From CALBTQ01 sp036725605 (GTDB taxonomy: Bacteria > Lernaellota > Lernaellaia > Lernaellales > Lernaellaceae), in the NCBI GenBank assembly GCA_036725605.1, contig DAIMDW010000003.1, forward strand, positions 62,001 through 126,000: 64,000 nt of DNA, in the 5' to 3' direction. Made by a program: the position numbers and the translations under genes. Shown here piece by piece: positions 18,566 to 28,075 of the stretch (position 1 is the first letter of the stretch; each line of letters begins with the position of its first letter). Under the pieces are notes generated by a model. It was not told the origin of the DNA. It made no database searches and was given only the letters and a program-made list of their open reading frames with translations.

Positions 18566-20002
18566 ATGATCGAATCCTACAGCGACTTGGTGAAACTATG
18601 CAACGACAATGGAATCGAGATGATCGATCTGAAATACATCGACCTGTTCGGCCGGTGGCAACACCTGTCCATGCCCCGCAAACGATTGAGCGAAGAACTG
18701 TTCACCGAGGGCGAACCGTTCGACGGCTCGTCGGCTCCCGGATACAAATCCGTTGAATCGGGCGACATGGTGATCATCCCCGACATCACCACGGCCGAGG
18801 TGGACATCTTCTGGGCGCGGCCGACCATCAGCATGATCTGCGACATCTGCGAGGCCGACACCAAGCAGCACTTCAACCGCGATCCGCGCGGCGTCGCCAA
18901 GCGAGCCGAGGAATTTCTGCGCCGCGAAGGCATCGGGCACAACAGCATGTGGGGGCCGGAATTCGAGTTTTACATTTTCGATTCGGTCTGCGTGAAAGAG
19001 GACATCAACACCAGTTTCTACCTGATCGACTCGATCGAGGCCGCCTGGAACAGCGGCATGAACGGCGAGCGGAACCTCGGTCATAAAATCCCGAACCAGG
19101 GCGGCTACCACGCCATTCCGCCCCTGGACGCCATGTACAATTTGCGCGCCGAAATGTGCGCCCAGTTGGAAAAAGCGGGCATCCCCGTACGCTACCACCA
19201 TCACGAAGTGGGCGGTCCGGGACAGTCGGAGATCGAGACGATGCTCGATACGCTCTTGCAAATGGGCGACAACACGATGCGCGCGAAATACATCATCAAA
19301 AACGTCGCCAAGCAGTACAACAAAACGGTGACCTTCATGCCCAAACCGCTGTACAACGAAGCGGGCAACGGCATGCATTTCCACCAATTGCTGGTCGACG
19401 CCGACGGGAAAAATCTGTTCTACGACGAGAAAGGCTACGCCGGCTTGTCGCAGCTCGCGCGGTATTACATCGGCGGGATGCTCTATCACGGACGCGCCCT
19501 GCTGGCTTTCACCAACGCCAGCACCAACAGTTACAAACGGCTGGTGCCGGGCTTCGAGGCGCCCACCCGCCTCTTCTATGGCCAGGCGAACCGCTCGGCC
19601 GCCGTGCGCATTCCCAAGTACGCGATCAAACCGCAAGACAAGCGCATCGAATTTCGTCCGCCGGACGCCACCTGCAATATCTACTTCGCCATGGCCGCGC
19701 AACTAATGGCCGGCATCGACGGCATCCGCAACAAGATCGATCCGGACAAGCTCTTCATGGGCCCCTACGATCAAAACGTGAAGCACATCGCGCCCGAGTT
19801 GCTGGCGAAGATCGCCTCGGTGCCTTCCTCGCTTCGCGACGCCTGTGAAGCGCTGGACAAGGACCACGCGTTTTTGCTCGAAGGCGGCGTGTTCAGTCAG
19901 GACATCATCGACACCTGGATCGACTACAAGGTGAACAAGGAACATTACGCCGTGCGCAACCGGCCGCACCCGTACGAGATCAAGCTGTACTTCGATATGT
20001 GA
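18566..20002 (+). CDS. glnA: Glutamine synthetase, type I
   Basis: A 478-residue cytoplasmic enzyme that makes glutamine from glutamate, ammonia and ATP. It shows the GS-I signatures: FDGSSAPGY, the metal/glutamate site GPEFEFYIFD, HHHEVGGPGQSEIE, the ATP region TFMPKPLYNEAGNGMHFHQ, NSYKRLVPGFEAP and FRPPDATCNIY. The adenylylation loop (NLYDLP in enterobacteria) reads GPYDQNVKHIAPE, so the modified Tyr is Lys406 and control by GlnE-type adenylylation is unlikely. The ATG at 18566 is chosen because GGAGG lies 5 nt upstream; an upstream in-frame TTG lacks this. The stop codon abuts that of the convergent GH2 gene. Confidence 0.95.
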   Translation: MIESYSDLVKLCNDNGIEMIDLKYIDLFGRWQHLSMPRKRLSEELFTEGEPFDGSSAPGYKSVESGDMVIIPDITTAEVDIFWARPTISMICDICEADTKQHFNRDPRGVAKRAEEFLRREGIGHNSMWGPEFEFYIFDSVCVKEDINTSFYLIDSIEAAWNSGMNGERNLGHKIPNQGGYHAIPPLDAMYNLRAEMCAQLEKAGIPVRYHHHEVGGPGQSEIETMLDTLLQMGDNTMRAKYIIKNVAKQYNKTVTFMPKPLYNEAGNGMHFHQLLVDADGKNLFYDEKGYAGLSQLARYYIGGMLYHGRALLAFTNASTNSYKRLVPGFEAPTRLFYGQANRSAAVRIPKYAIKPQDKRIEFRPPDATCNIYFAMAAQLMAGIDGIRNKIDPDKLFMGPYDQNVKHIAPELLAKIASVPSSLRDACEALDKDHAFLLEGGVFSQDIIDTWIDYKVNKEHYAVRNRPHPYEIKLYFDM

Positions 20003-21991
20003 TCAGTCCAGTTCGTCGTACAAGTCGCTGACCAGTTGGAAAGACATCTTGGCGGTCAGACGATCGTGGGTGAGCAAGCCCTTGAGGTTCATGCCGAGCA
20101 CCGGATGGGGATCGCCGGTCGACGGTTCCCATTGCATGCGAAAATCGGCCAGCACCCAGGGCATCGTGCCGGACAGATACGGCCGCGCCAGCAACTGCTC
20201 GAACTGTTGCGCCAGAAACCAGGCCTGAAATTCTTCCGAATAACTGTGATCGTGCAACGGCTCGGGACCCGGCTCCGTTCCGTCGGGCAGATGATTGCCC
20301 GCCACCGCGCCCGCGCCAAATTCCGTGGCGACGATCGGCTTGTGCGGATACATCGCGTGAATCGTATCCAGACACGGACCGGCCACGTCCACTATTCCCA
20401 TATACCAACCGTAATATTGGTTGACGCCGATGATGTCCACCTGCGGCAGGGCAAAATCGATCGGAACGACACAACTGACATTCGTGATGATCGCCAAAGT
20501 CGGCCGCGTGGGATCGAACCGCTTGGCTTGCGCATCCAACGTTCCGGTCAAGGTCGCCGCCGTCGGCCAGAAGTTGCCGAATTCATTGCCCACCGACCAG
20601 GCCAGAATCGCCGGATTGTTTTTGTCTCGCTCGATCATCTCGGCAATCTGCCGCGCGGCGTTATCCAACAACACCGGATCCTTCATTTGATCGAACTGCA
20701 ACTGATAGACCGGAATTTCCTCAACAATGGTGATGCCGGCGTCCAACAACGCATCGAGCAAGCGCTCATCCACCGGATAATGCCCGGGGCGCACGTGATT
20801 GGCGTGCAGTTCGCGCAGACGGGCGATCTCGCGGGCGATCGTCTCGTCGCTTTCCACCGGGCCGCTGTCGGGATGATCGGAATGGCGATTGATGCCGTGC
20901 CAGAAGTCCCGCTCGCCGTTGAGCAGAATCGTGTCGTCCTCGATTTCCACCGTGCGCCGACCGAAGCGAACGGACACGCCTTCACCGCCCTGCGTATCGC
21001 TCAACGTCAGGCGATAGAGATTCGCCGGATGCTCGCGCGACCAAACCAGCTCGGCCTTTGTGTCGAAGGAAAACACATAGGCGGTAAAACCGGTGGAAAT
21101 ATCGTGAAGCTTGACGGTCCCTTCCGTCTGCGCGTCGGGACCGCTGAATTGATAAGCAAATGTGCGTTCCGTCTGCGGAGCGTCCGCCCAGACGCCAAGA
21201 GCGACTTCCACCTTGTTGGTCGAGGCGATGAACTTCGGCTCGACCTTGAACAGCCAGGCCTCCGGCAACCGGTGGAGCGTGACCGGTCGCGTGATGCCGC
21301 CGAAAGGCCACCAACCGTGGCTGCCGCGATGGAAAACCGTATCGACGGGGATCGTCCGCCAGATGAGGCGGTTGTCGACGCGCACGGCCAGCACATTGCC
21401 GCCGCGTTGCACGCGATTGCCCAAGGCCAGATGAATCGGCGTGTAGCCTCCCTCATGCCGGCCGATCAACTCACCGTTGAGATAAATCTCCGACTGCAGG
21501 AAAACGGCGCCGAAACGAATCATCAAACGATCCAGTTGCGAGCTGTTCACCGCCGCGGGCACGGAAAATTCGAGTACGTACCAGGCGGGGCCGAAGTAAT
21601 CGAGCAACTCGGGAAACTCCGTGTTGAACGATCCGGGCGCCTCGATATTCGCCCAATCGGCGCGGTTGTGATCGACGGCGTACCATTGCTCGTCGCGGCC
21701 GACGTCGTTTTGGTCGACGGCGAACAACCACGCGCCGTCAAGCGAAGCGACGCGCGTATCGTCACGCGTGCGGTGGGTCGGCGTCGGCAGATTGCCGCTC
21801 ATCAGGTAAGGCAATTGATTGTCGGGCAACGGCGAAACATGCTGGACGCCGTCGTCGTCCGCATCGTCATTGTCGTCATCGGCGGCCGCCGCATCGTCGT
21901 TATCATCATCATCGTCATCATCCCCGCACGCCGCGACAAGCAACAACAGACAAATGAGCATCGGCAATAGCAACTTATAAATCGACATCAT
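20003..21991 (-). CDS. Glycoside hydrolase family 2 lipoprotein with Asp-rich linker
   Basis: A 662-residue secreted glycosidase. The lipobox Cys22 (LLVAAC) is followed by an Asp-rich linker to about 47. Then come the GH2 sugar-binding jelly roll (WYVLEFSVPAA, QSEIYLNGELIGRHEGGYTP), the Ig-like domain and the TIM barrel. The acid/base Glu lies in WSVGNEFGN and the nucleophile Glu in PIVATEFGAGA, with HGINRHSDHPD at the barrel entry. The overall form suggests a beta-glucuronidase or beta-galactosidase acting on sugar chains at the cell surface. No sugar transporter or other glycosidase is next to it. Confidence 0.92.
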   Translation of the reverse strand: MMSIYKLLLPMLICLLLLVAACGDDDDDDDNDDAAAADDDNDDADDDGVQHVSPLPDNQLPYLMSGNLPTPTHRTRDDTRVASLDGAWLFAVDQNDVGRDEQWYAVDHNRADWANIEAPGSFNTEFPELLDYFGPAWYVLEFSVPAAVNSSQLDRLMIRFGAVFLQSEIYLNGELIGRHEGGYTPIHLALGNRVQRGGNVLAVRVDNRLIWRTIPVDTVFHRGSHGWWPFGGITRPVTLHRLPEAWLFKVEPKFIASTNKVEVALGVWADAPQTERTFAYQFSGPDAQTEGTVKLHDISTGFTAYVFSFDTKAELVWSREHPANLYRLTLSDTQGGEGVSVRFGRRTVEIEDDTILLNGERDFWHGINRHSDHPDSGPVESDETIAREIARLRELHANHVRPGHYPVDERLLDALLDAGITIVEEIPVYQLQFDQMKDPVLLDNAARQIAEMIERDKNNPAILAWSVGNEFGNFWPTAATLTGTLDAQAKRFDPTRPTLAIITNVSCVVPIDFALPQVDIIGVNQYYGWYMGIVDVAGPCLDTIHAMYPHKPIVATEFGAGAVAGNHLPDGTEPGPEPLHDHSYSEEFQAWFLAQQFEQLLARPYLSGTMPWVLADFRMQWEPSTGDPHPVLGMNLKGLLTHDRLTAKMSFQLVSDLYDELD

Positions 21992-22017
21992 CGCCGCCTT
22001 TCCTACTGAATCATTGC

Positions 22018-22046
22018 TTTATAACAGATTCGGCTTTTTCGATTAA
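22018..22046 (-). promoter_or_regulatory. Candidate promoter of the GH2 lipoprotein, TTAATC-17-TATAAA
   Basis: On the minus strand, TTAATC and TATAAA are spaced by 17 bp in the 140-bp gap between the divergent GH2 and GMC genes. The -35 match is weak. Confidence 0.35.
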
Positions 22047-22131
22047 GTCATTTGACCAAGGTCGCTCTTTGTTCGCTTGGCCGAACATGATAGATATTCG
22101 ATTAACTCAAGTGATTCATTCCGAGGTTGCG

Positions 22132-24042
22132 ATGAAGGAGTTCTCTTTCACGCCCCGCGAGCGGGAAATCGTTTTCCGTTTGGGCGCGGCATTGGTCCCG
22201 GCCGGGCGCATTTTTCCGGCCTATCGTCGCGAATACGTCGACCGCATGGAAACGTTTCTGCAAAGGTCGAACGACACGATCCGCCTCGGCATTCGCACGC
22301 TGCTGCGCTCGTTGGACGCCGGCGCCATGGCGCGTTATCTCAGACCGCTCGGCAGCCTCAACGACCGGCAGGTGCTTTCTTTTGTCGATTTCTTAAGCCA
22401 AACCGTCGCCCCGTTGCGCCTGGCCTTCCGCCTGGTCGCCATGCTGATCAAAGCCAGTTACTTCGATAACGAGGAGATTTTCGATCTGGTCGGGATCGAC
22501 TATCGCAAACCGCCGGTGGTCGACGAGCCGGCTCGCTGGCTGCAGCAAGTATTGCCGGGCGAGGACATCGGCGAGGACATGACGCTGGAAGCGGAGGTGA
22601 TCGTCATCGGCACCGGCGCCGGCGGAGCGGTCGTCGCCGCCGAACTGGCCGAACGCGGCAACGCCGTGCTGATTTTCGAGGAAGGCGATTTCCACCGTCG
22701 CTCGGAATTTTCCGGCCGTCCGCTGGAAATGCAACGGATGATGTACCGCAACTTCGGTCTGACCGCCACGATGGGCAATGCTTCCGTCCTCGTGCCGCTG
22801 GGGCGCGCGGTCGGCGGCACCACCGTCGTCAACAGCGGCACCTGCTTTCGCACGCCGGCGCGCACATTACAACGCTGGCGCGAACAAAACGGCCTCGGCG
22901 AACTGACGCCCGCATACATGGATCAATATTTCCGCCGCGTGGAAGAAGCCTTTCAGGTCAAAACGGCCGACATGAAATACGTCGGACCGACCGGGGCGAT
23001 CATCGGTCGCGGCGCGGACAAGCTCGGCTTCCACCACGGACCGCTGGCGCGCAACGCCCCCGACTGCGACGGCCAGGGCGTTTGCCCGTACGGTTGTCCG
23101 ACCGACGCCAAACGCAGTACGAACATCAGCTACATTCCCCGCGCGTTGAACGCGGGCGCCTACCTGGTGGCCGGCACGAAGATCACGCAATTGCTGTTCA
23201 AGGGCAAACGCGTGTACGGCGTGGCCGGTCGCTCGCGCGCCACCGGCAAGCGCGTGGTGGCCAAAGCGCCGCTGGTCGTGCTGGCCGCCGGCGCCCTCGC
23301 CTCGCCGCTTCTGCTGATGGAACACAAAATCGGCAACAGCTCGGGGCAACTGGGCCACAATCTTTCACTGCACCCGGCCAGCAGCGCATTCGGCGTGATG
23401 AACGAAACGGTGGAAGGGTGGAAGCACATTCCGCAGGGCTACATGGTCGATGAATTCGAGGACGAGGGGCTCATGTTCGAAGGCGCGCAGGTGCCCTTCG
23501 ACATCGCGGGGATGCTCTTCCCCTGGTACGGCGAGCAAATGCAGTCGATCATGGAACGCTTCGCGCAGGTGTCGTCCTTCGGTTTCATGATCGAGGATAC
23601 GTCGCGCGGCAAAGTGGTGCGCAACCTCGGCGATCGGCCGCTGGTGCACTACCACCTCAATCGTAGCGACCATCGACAGCTTCTGCGCGGGCACGAACTG
23701 CTGGCGCGCATCTACCTGGCCGCCGGCGCGGAAATCGTCATCAGCGGCGTCAACGGGTGGCGGCCGATGCGCAACGAACAGGATCTCGCCGACAATCTGG
23801 CGCGTCACACGCCGGTGTGGGACATCGACCTGTCGGCCTATCATCCGTTGGGCACCTGCCAGATGGGCGACGATCCGCGGCGGTACGTCACCGATCCTTA
23901 CGGCGAGGTATACGATGCGCTGAACCTGTTTGTGTGCGACGGTTCGATCGTGCCGCCGGCCCTGGGCGTCAATCCGCAAGTGACCATCGCCGCGCTGGCC
24001 ACGCGCACGGCCGACTACCTGCATGAACGCATCAACCGGTAG
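22132..24042 (+). CDS. GMC family FAD-dependent oxidoreductase (long-chain alcohol oxidase-like)
   Basis: A 636-residue flavoprotein. A helical N-terminal region of about 150 residues precedes the FAD-binding motif VIVIGTGAGGAVVAAELAERG (about 175). PLGRAVGGTTVVNSGTCFR is a GMC signature. The Cys-containing CPYGCPTDAKRST and the catalytic-region AYHPLGTCQMGDD near the C-terminus match the long-chain fatty alcohol oxidase/cholesterol oxidase-like branch. It should oxidise an alcohol to an aldehyde or ketone. The ATG at 22132 is preferred because GAGG lies 5 nt upstream and the protein then starts with MKEFSFTPRER; 21 further residues are possible from 22069. An SGNH-like gene follows after 61 bp. 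Confidence 0.9.
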   Translation: MKEFSFTPREREIVFRLGAALVPAGRIFPAYRREYVDRMETFLQRSNDTIRLGIRTLLRSLDAGAMARYLRPLGSLNDRQVLSFVDFLSQTVAPLRLAFRLVAMLIKASYFDNEEIFDLVGIDYRKPPVVDEPARWLQQVLPGEDIGEDMTLEAEVIVIGTGAGGAVVAAELAERGNAVLIFEEGDFHRRSEFSGRPLEMQRMMYRNFGLTATMGNASVLVPLGRAVGGTTVVNSGTCFRTPARTLQRWREQNGLGELTPAYMDQYFRRVEEAFQVKTADMKYVGPTGAIIGRGADKLGFHHGPLARNAPDCDGQGVCPYGCPTDAKRSTNISYIPRALNAGAYLVAGTKITQLLFKGKRVYGVAGRSRATGKRVVAKAPLVVLAAGALASPLLLMEHKIGNSSGQLGHNLSLHPASSAFGVMNETVEGWKHIPQGYMVDEFEDEGLMFEGAQVPFDIAGMLFPWYGEQMQSIMERFAQVSSFGFMIEDTSRGKVVRNLGDRPLVHYHLNRSDHRQLLRGHELLARIYLAAGAEIVISGVNGWRPMRNEQDLADNLARHTPVWDIDLSAYHPLGTCQMGDDPRRYVTDPYGEVYDALNLFVCDGSIVPPALGVNPQVTIAALATRTADYLHERINR

Positions 24043-24103
24043 AAAACTTGACAGTCCGCCGGGCACATGCGAAACAGAACGCAACCCTTCATGGCGAGAA
24101 TGA

Positions 24104-25264
24104 ATGGAGCGATCGGTGAACCAACGAGTCTTGCGCCGCGTCTTGACCTCCCTGCTCGCCGCGTTGCTGACGCTGGCGTTGGTCGAGGTCGCCTTGCGCG
24201 TTTTCTGGCAGCCGGCGACCAGCTATTATTATTATAAAAGCGATCCGACGCTCAATCATCGCCTGCGCCCGCGCATCCGCACCTGGCGCGTACTGCACGA
24301 CGGGCGCCGCATCGAGATCATCACCAATGCCAACGGCCTACGCGACGTGGAATACGGCCCCAAGGAAACCAACGAACTGCGCATTCTGGTGCTGGGCGAT
24401 TCGTTCATCGAAGCCACGACCAATCCGTTTCCGTTGATTTCCAGCAAACGATTGGAGCGGCTGCTCAACGAGCGCTACCAGGGCAAGAACCTCACCGTGC
24501 GCGTGATCAATGGCGGGCAGGTTTCCTACAGTCCGATCCTCGAATACATCTTTCTGAAAACCGAGTTGATCGACCTGGCGCCCGACATCGTGCTGCTCAA
24601 CCTGGACATGGGCGACGTGCAGGACGACCTGTTTTATTCGACGATCGCCGATTTCGACGCCGACAACGAGCCGACGCGCGTGGCGCACGATCGCCCCGTA
24701 CCGATGATCATTCAACGTAAGTGGGAACCGCCGGCGTGGCAGAAATGGCTGATCGATCATCTGCGCCTGGCGCATTTCATCGACCAGCGCTTTCACATTC
24801 ACGCGATGGGCGAGGCGGCCAACGTCGTGCCCGGCGATTTGCGTTACGACCGGCTGGCCACGACGCGCGACGGCGTGAGCGACTTGTCAGAGCATTATCG
24901 CCGCACCGGCTCGTACCTGACGATGATCGACCGTTACCTCAAAGAGCGCGGCATCCCGCTGCTGATTTTCGCGTATCCTTTGGGGCATCAAGTCGCGCCG
25001 AACGAATGGCCGCAGGGCCGCGTGCGCGAGCAGTTCGAAACCGGGAAAGTCTACACGGGCACGTTCTTCCCTTTCTTGCAACAATACTGCGCCGAGCAAC
25101 AACTGAACTGCCGTTTGCTGCTGGACGCCTTCCGCGCCTATCAGGGAACCGAGCCGCTGTACCTGCCCTACGACGGTCACTGGACGCCGGCCGGCGAGGC
25201 GTTCATGGCGCAACAGCAATTTACGGCATTGGTCGAAAGCGGCCTGCTGCCGTCGACCGAATAA
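24104..25264 (+). CDS. Membrane-anchored SGNH/GDSL-type hydrolase
   Basis: A 386-residue protein with one N-terminal membrane segment (LTSLLAALLTLALVEVALRVFW, about 14-35), then a periplasmic SGNH domain. The block I motif is ILVLGDSFIEA (Ser near 102), and the C-terminal catalytic pair is in YDGHWTPAGEAF (Asp and His). Related proteins remove or transfer acyl or acetyl groups on carbohydrates or lipids. An alternative GTG start at 24116 has GGAG 6 nt upstream and would drop four residues. It is probably co-transcribed with the GMC oxidoreductase. The stop codon touches the hairpin that terminates the opposite strand. Confidence 0.8.
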   Translation: MERSVNQRVLRRVLTSLLAALLTLALVEVALRVFWQPATSYYYYKSDPTLNHRLRPRIRTWRVLHDGRRIEIITNANGLRDVEYGPKETNELRILVLGDSFIEATTNPFPLISSKRLERLLNERYQGKNLTVRVINGGQVSYSPILEYIFLKTELIDLAPDIVLLNLDMGDVQDDLFYSTIADFDADNEPTRVAHDRPVPMIIQRKWEPPAWQKWLIDHLRLAHFIDQRFHIHAMGEAANVVPGDLRYDRLATTRDGVSDLSEHYRRTGSYLTMIDRYLKERGIPLLIFAYPLGHQVAPNEWPQGRVREQFETGKVYTGTFFPFLQQYCAEQQLNCRLLLDAFRAYQGTEPLYLPYDGHWTPAGEAFMAQQQFTALVESGLLPSTE

Positions 25265-25291
25265 AAAAAGGGCCGCCGAAAACGGCAGCCC
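25262..25291 (-). terminator. Rho-independent terminator of the first FadL/Big_5 operon
   Basis: On the minus strand GGGCTGCCG-ttttCGGCGGCCC forms a hairpin with one internal mismatch, followed by seven T. It sits about 30 bp beyond the Big_5 lipoprotein stop and overlaps the stop codon of the SGNH gene. Confidence 0.85.
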
Positions 25292-25321
25292 GAACCTCAC
25301 ATCTCTATTCCTGTCGAGAAA

Positions 25322-28063
25322 TCAAAATCCGCGCCGCGAGGGCGGCGTAATGTTCATCATGTCCACGATCAGCGGAATGTCGATCGCACCCAGCAACGGG
25401 ATCCGCATTTGCACGACGCCTTCACCGTGCACAATCACGACCAATCGACCGTCGCGGGTGAAGCGCAATTTGCTGGGGATCTTCAAAAACGTTTCGTGAT
25501 TCAGAAACCTGTTGAAGAGCTTGTTTTCCACGTTGAAAAGCATGGTCGTATCGACATCCACGCCGGTCAGCCCGTCATCGGCCTGGTACAGATCGGTGCT
25601 GGACGGATCGATCAGATCGATCGAAATGCGGCCCATATCCATAAAGCCGGGTTCGGTTTTTTCGTCGCCGCCGAACAGGGTCATGGATACGCTCGAAGCA
25701 TAGATGTACGAGCCCGGCTCGATATTCACCGGCACCAAGGCAAAGCCGTCGGCGTCCACCCGCAAACTTTCGATGGTGATCGGGAAGTACCCCATTGTGT
25801 ACGAACGGTCTTTGATCAGGGGGAAATCCATTTCCATGTAGTTGGTGTCGATTTCGTATTCGTCACCCTCGATGAATCCGTTGACGTCGGCGTCGGCGTA
25901 CGGATAGGTGCTGTAAGCCAAGCGCACGTAAGGCGAGTACGGCACGGCCGTGAAGGGAATTTCCACTTCGGGTCCGCCGGGCGTGCGGTCGCTGTCGGTG
26001 TCGACCTGCAAACCGGCAATGGACAAAACACCGGGCCGCACGACCATCAAATAGTCGTGACCGGGCGTCAGGTCTTCATCGGGAACGAAGCGCACGAAGA
26101 TCGAACTGTAGATGAACGTCCCCGGCACCAGTTCGCGGCCGTAGGTCATGTCGTAGAGCGCAATGGACTCGCCATAGACCAGCGAGTTCTCGTCGATGAT
26201 CTGCGAGAAATACACTTCCGGATAGAAGTTCTTGGGCAGCGTCGCGTTTTCGTATCGCCCCGGCACCGAGGCGTTGATCAACGGCGGTTCGGTGTACGAC
26301 GCCTGGAACGGCATGGTCGAGAATTGATAGGTATGCTGCGCGTCCAGCTTGTTGCCGAGAATATCGGTGAAGCCGTCGTTGACGATGATCGTGTAGGTCG
26401 TATCGGGATCCAGCGGTTCATAAGGGATGAACGCAACTTTCGGATTGTAAATGTCGAATCGACCGGGCACGACGCCGTCGGGGCTGCGCAGGGTCAGGTT
26501 GCCGCGCACCGTATTGGGGTCCACGGCTTTGTTGAAAGTGACGATAATCTCCTCGCCCGCCATGCGCGTGGGCACCACCGAGGTGATGTCCTCCGGCTCG
26601 CAAACGATATCGACCGGAGACACCGACATCACTTCCAGCGGCGTTTCGTCGAACGGCTCCGCTTCGGGCTTGATCGGCGGCGGCACCATTTTCAAGGCCA
26701 TGGTGACGGGCACGAATTCGTTGACCAACTCGATTTCGGCGAAACCGATGATTTCAATTTGCATCGCTTCGTAATCGGGCATCTGATCGATGGCGCTGAC
26801 GCCTACCTGCCCGACCAGGGTGACGCCCAAAATCGGTTGGGAGAGAATCGCATTGACCGTGGGCGACGTGGTATTCATCGTCGCGTCCATGGTCAGGCGA
26901 ATCACCGGCGGCAAGCCCTTCACGCCGTGCACGTATTCCGAGCCCAGCATTTCGCCGATGGCGTCGGTCATCACGGTCACAATGATCTCGCCGGTGTCGA
27001 CGCCCGTAACGATCTCGCCGCCCAGCGTTCCCTTGAGGCCCTTACCGCGCAGACGCTGTCCTTTACGCACGACAAAAGGAATGCGGTCAGGCGACAGCGC
27101 CGCTTCACCAAATTCGTTCCACAACCGCGAGCCGACTTTGATGTTGGTCTCGCCCATCATGACCGAATTGGCGAGCATGGAATTGATATCGCGATCAATG
27201 AATTTGCTCTTGGGGAACAGCGAATCATCCGGCAGCGCATCGACGAAGGCGGCGCCCTCGACTACCGTGGGCACCTTGTCCATCGCCAGATGCGTGCGGT
27301 TGCCGGTGGAGCGCGGCGTGAAATCGACGGTAAAATCTTCCAGCAGACCGTCGCCGCTGTAATCCTTGAGCATATTGTTGACGATCAGGCGATAGGTTTT
27401 GCCCGCCGTCATATCCTGCGCCGGATCGAAGACGATCTGGTTGCGCCGACCGAACAGATTGCCGGCGATCATTTCACCGGTTTCGACGTCGATCATCCGC
27501 ACGCTCTGCCCGTACTCCAGCGTCTTACGGTCGATCGGCTCGTTGAAGTACACGCGAATCGTGTGAAAGTCCCAACAGATCTCGTCGGTCGCGGGCGAAA
27601 CGCGCACGACAGACAGCAATTCACGATCGCAGGGGCGACGAACGCCGGTGCTGAAGGAGAAGGAATGCGCGGCGGTCAGCTCCTTGTTGTTGACCGAGCG
27701 CACGCCGGGGCTGACCTTGATGTTGTAGGTCGTGTCCGGTTTCCACAGGCCGACCGGACTGATGACAATCGACGCCCGGTACACTTCCAGGGTGAACAGC
27801 GCATTGATCCCGAACTCGTCCTCGACGGTCACCCGGTCGCTGACGAACAACGGATTGAGCTCTTCGGAAAAATAGATGACCACCTGACTGGACAACACGA
27901 TATCGGGCTGCTGATGATGCGGCACGGTCATGTCGACCCGAAATGGTTCGCTTGTTTTTTCGGCTTCCAGCGGAATGAACTCATCGGAACAACCGGCCAG
28001 CAAGGCCGTAAAAAGCAACAGGCCCACCAGCGCGACGTTCACGGTTCGATTGAAAATACGCAT
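25322..28063 (-). CDS. Large lipoprotein with repeated Big_5 (SbsA Ig-like) domains, copy 1
   Basis: A 913-residue secreted protein with lipobox LLAGC (Cys25). Unlike most lipoproteins here it carries DEFIPLE after the Cys rather than a pure Asp run. At least four Big_5-type Ig domains are marked by VVIYFSEELNP (about 60), IRVYFNEPIDRKTL (about 165), IIVTFNKAVDPNTV (about 510) and PEVYFSQIIDENSL (about 615), each with a DxTY/HxY strand. No enzyme motif is visible. It is the second gene of a two-gene operon, 12 bp after a FadL-family barrel, and is a full-length paralogue of the protein at 44694-47423. A role as surface partner of the barrel is inferred. Confidence 0.85.
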   Translation of the reverse strand: MRIFNRTVNVALVGLLLFTALLAGCSDEFIPLEAEKTSEPFRVDMTVPHHQQPDIVLSSQVVIYFSEELNPLFVSDRVTVEDEFGINALFTLEVYRASIVISPVGLWKPDTTYNIKVSPGVRSVNNKELTAAHSFSFSTGVRRPCDRELLSVVRVSPATDEICWDFHTIRVYFNEPIDRKTLEYGQSVRMIDVETGEMIAGNLFGRRNQIVFDPAQDMTAGKTYRLIVNNMLKDYSGDGLLEDFTVDFTPRSTGNRTHLAMDKVPTVVEGAAFVDALPDDSLFPKSKFIDRDINSMLANSVMMGETNIKVGSRLWNEFGEAALSPDRIPFVVRKGQRLRGKGLKGTLGGEIVTGVDTGEIIVTVMTDAIGEMLGSEYVHGVKGLPPVIRLTMDATMNTTSPTVNAILSQPILGVTLVGQVGVSAIDQMPDYEAMQIEIIGFAEIELVNEFVPVTMALKMVPPPIKPEAEPFDETPLEVMSVSPVDIVCEPEDITSVVPTRMAGEEIIVTFNKAVDPNTVRGNLTLRSPDGVVPGRFDIYNPKVAFIPYEPLDPDTTYTIIVNDGFTDILGNKLDAQHTYQFSTMPFQASYTEPPLINASVPGRYENATLPKNFYPEVYFSQIIDENSLVYGESIALYDMTYGRELVPGTFIYSSIFVRFVPDEDLTPGHDYLMVVRPGVLSIAGLQVDTDSDRTPGGPEVEIPFTAVPYSPYVRLAYSTYPYADADVNGFIEGDEYEIDTNYMEMDFPLIKDRSYTMGYFPITIESLRVDADGFALVPVNIEPGSYIYASSVSMTLFGGDEKTEPGFMDMGRISIDLIDPSSTDLYQADDGLTGVDVDTTMLFNVENKLFNRFLNHETFLKIPSKLRFTRDGRLVVIVHGEGVVQMRIPLLGAIDIPLIVDMMNITPPSRRGF

Positions 28064-28075
28064 GGTCGACCTCCA

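Noticed and set aside
20036..21970. Plus-strand frame of 644 codons opposite the GH2 lipoprotein
   Set aside because: Antisense shadow; the GH2 catalytic motifs are on the other strand.
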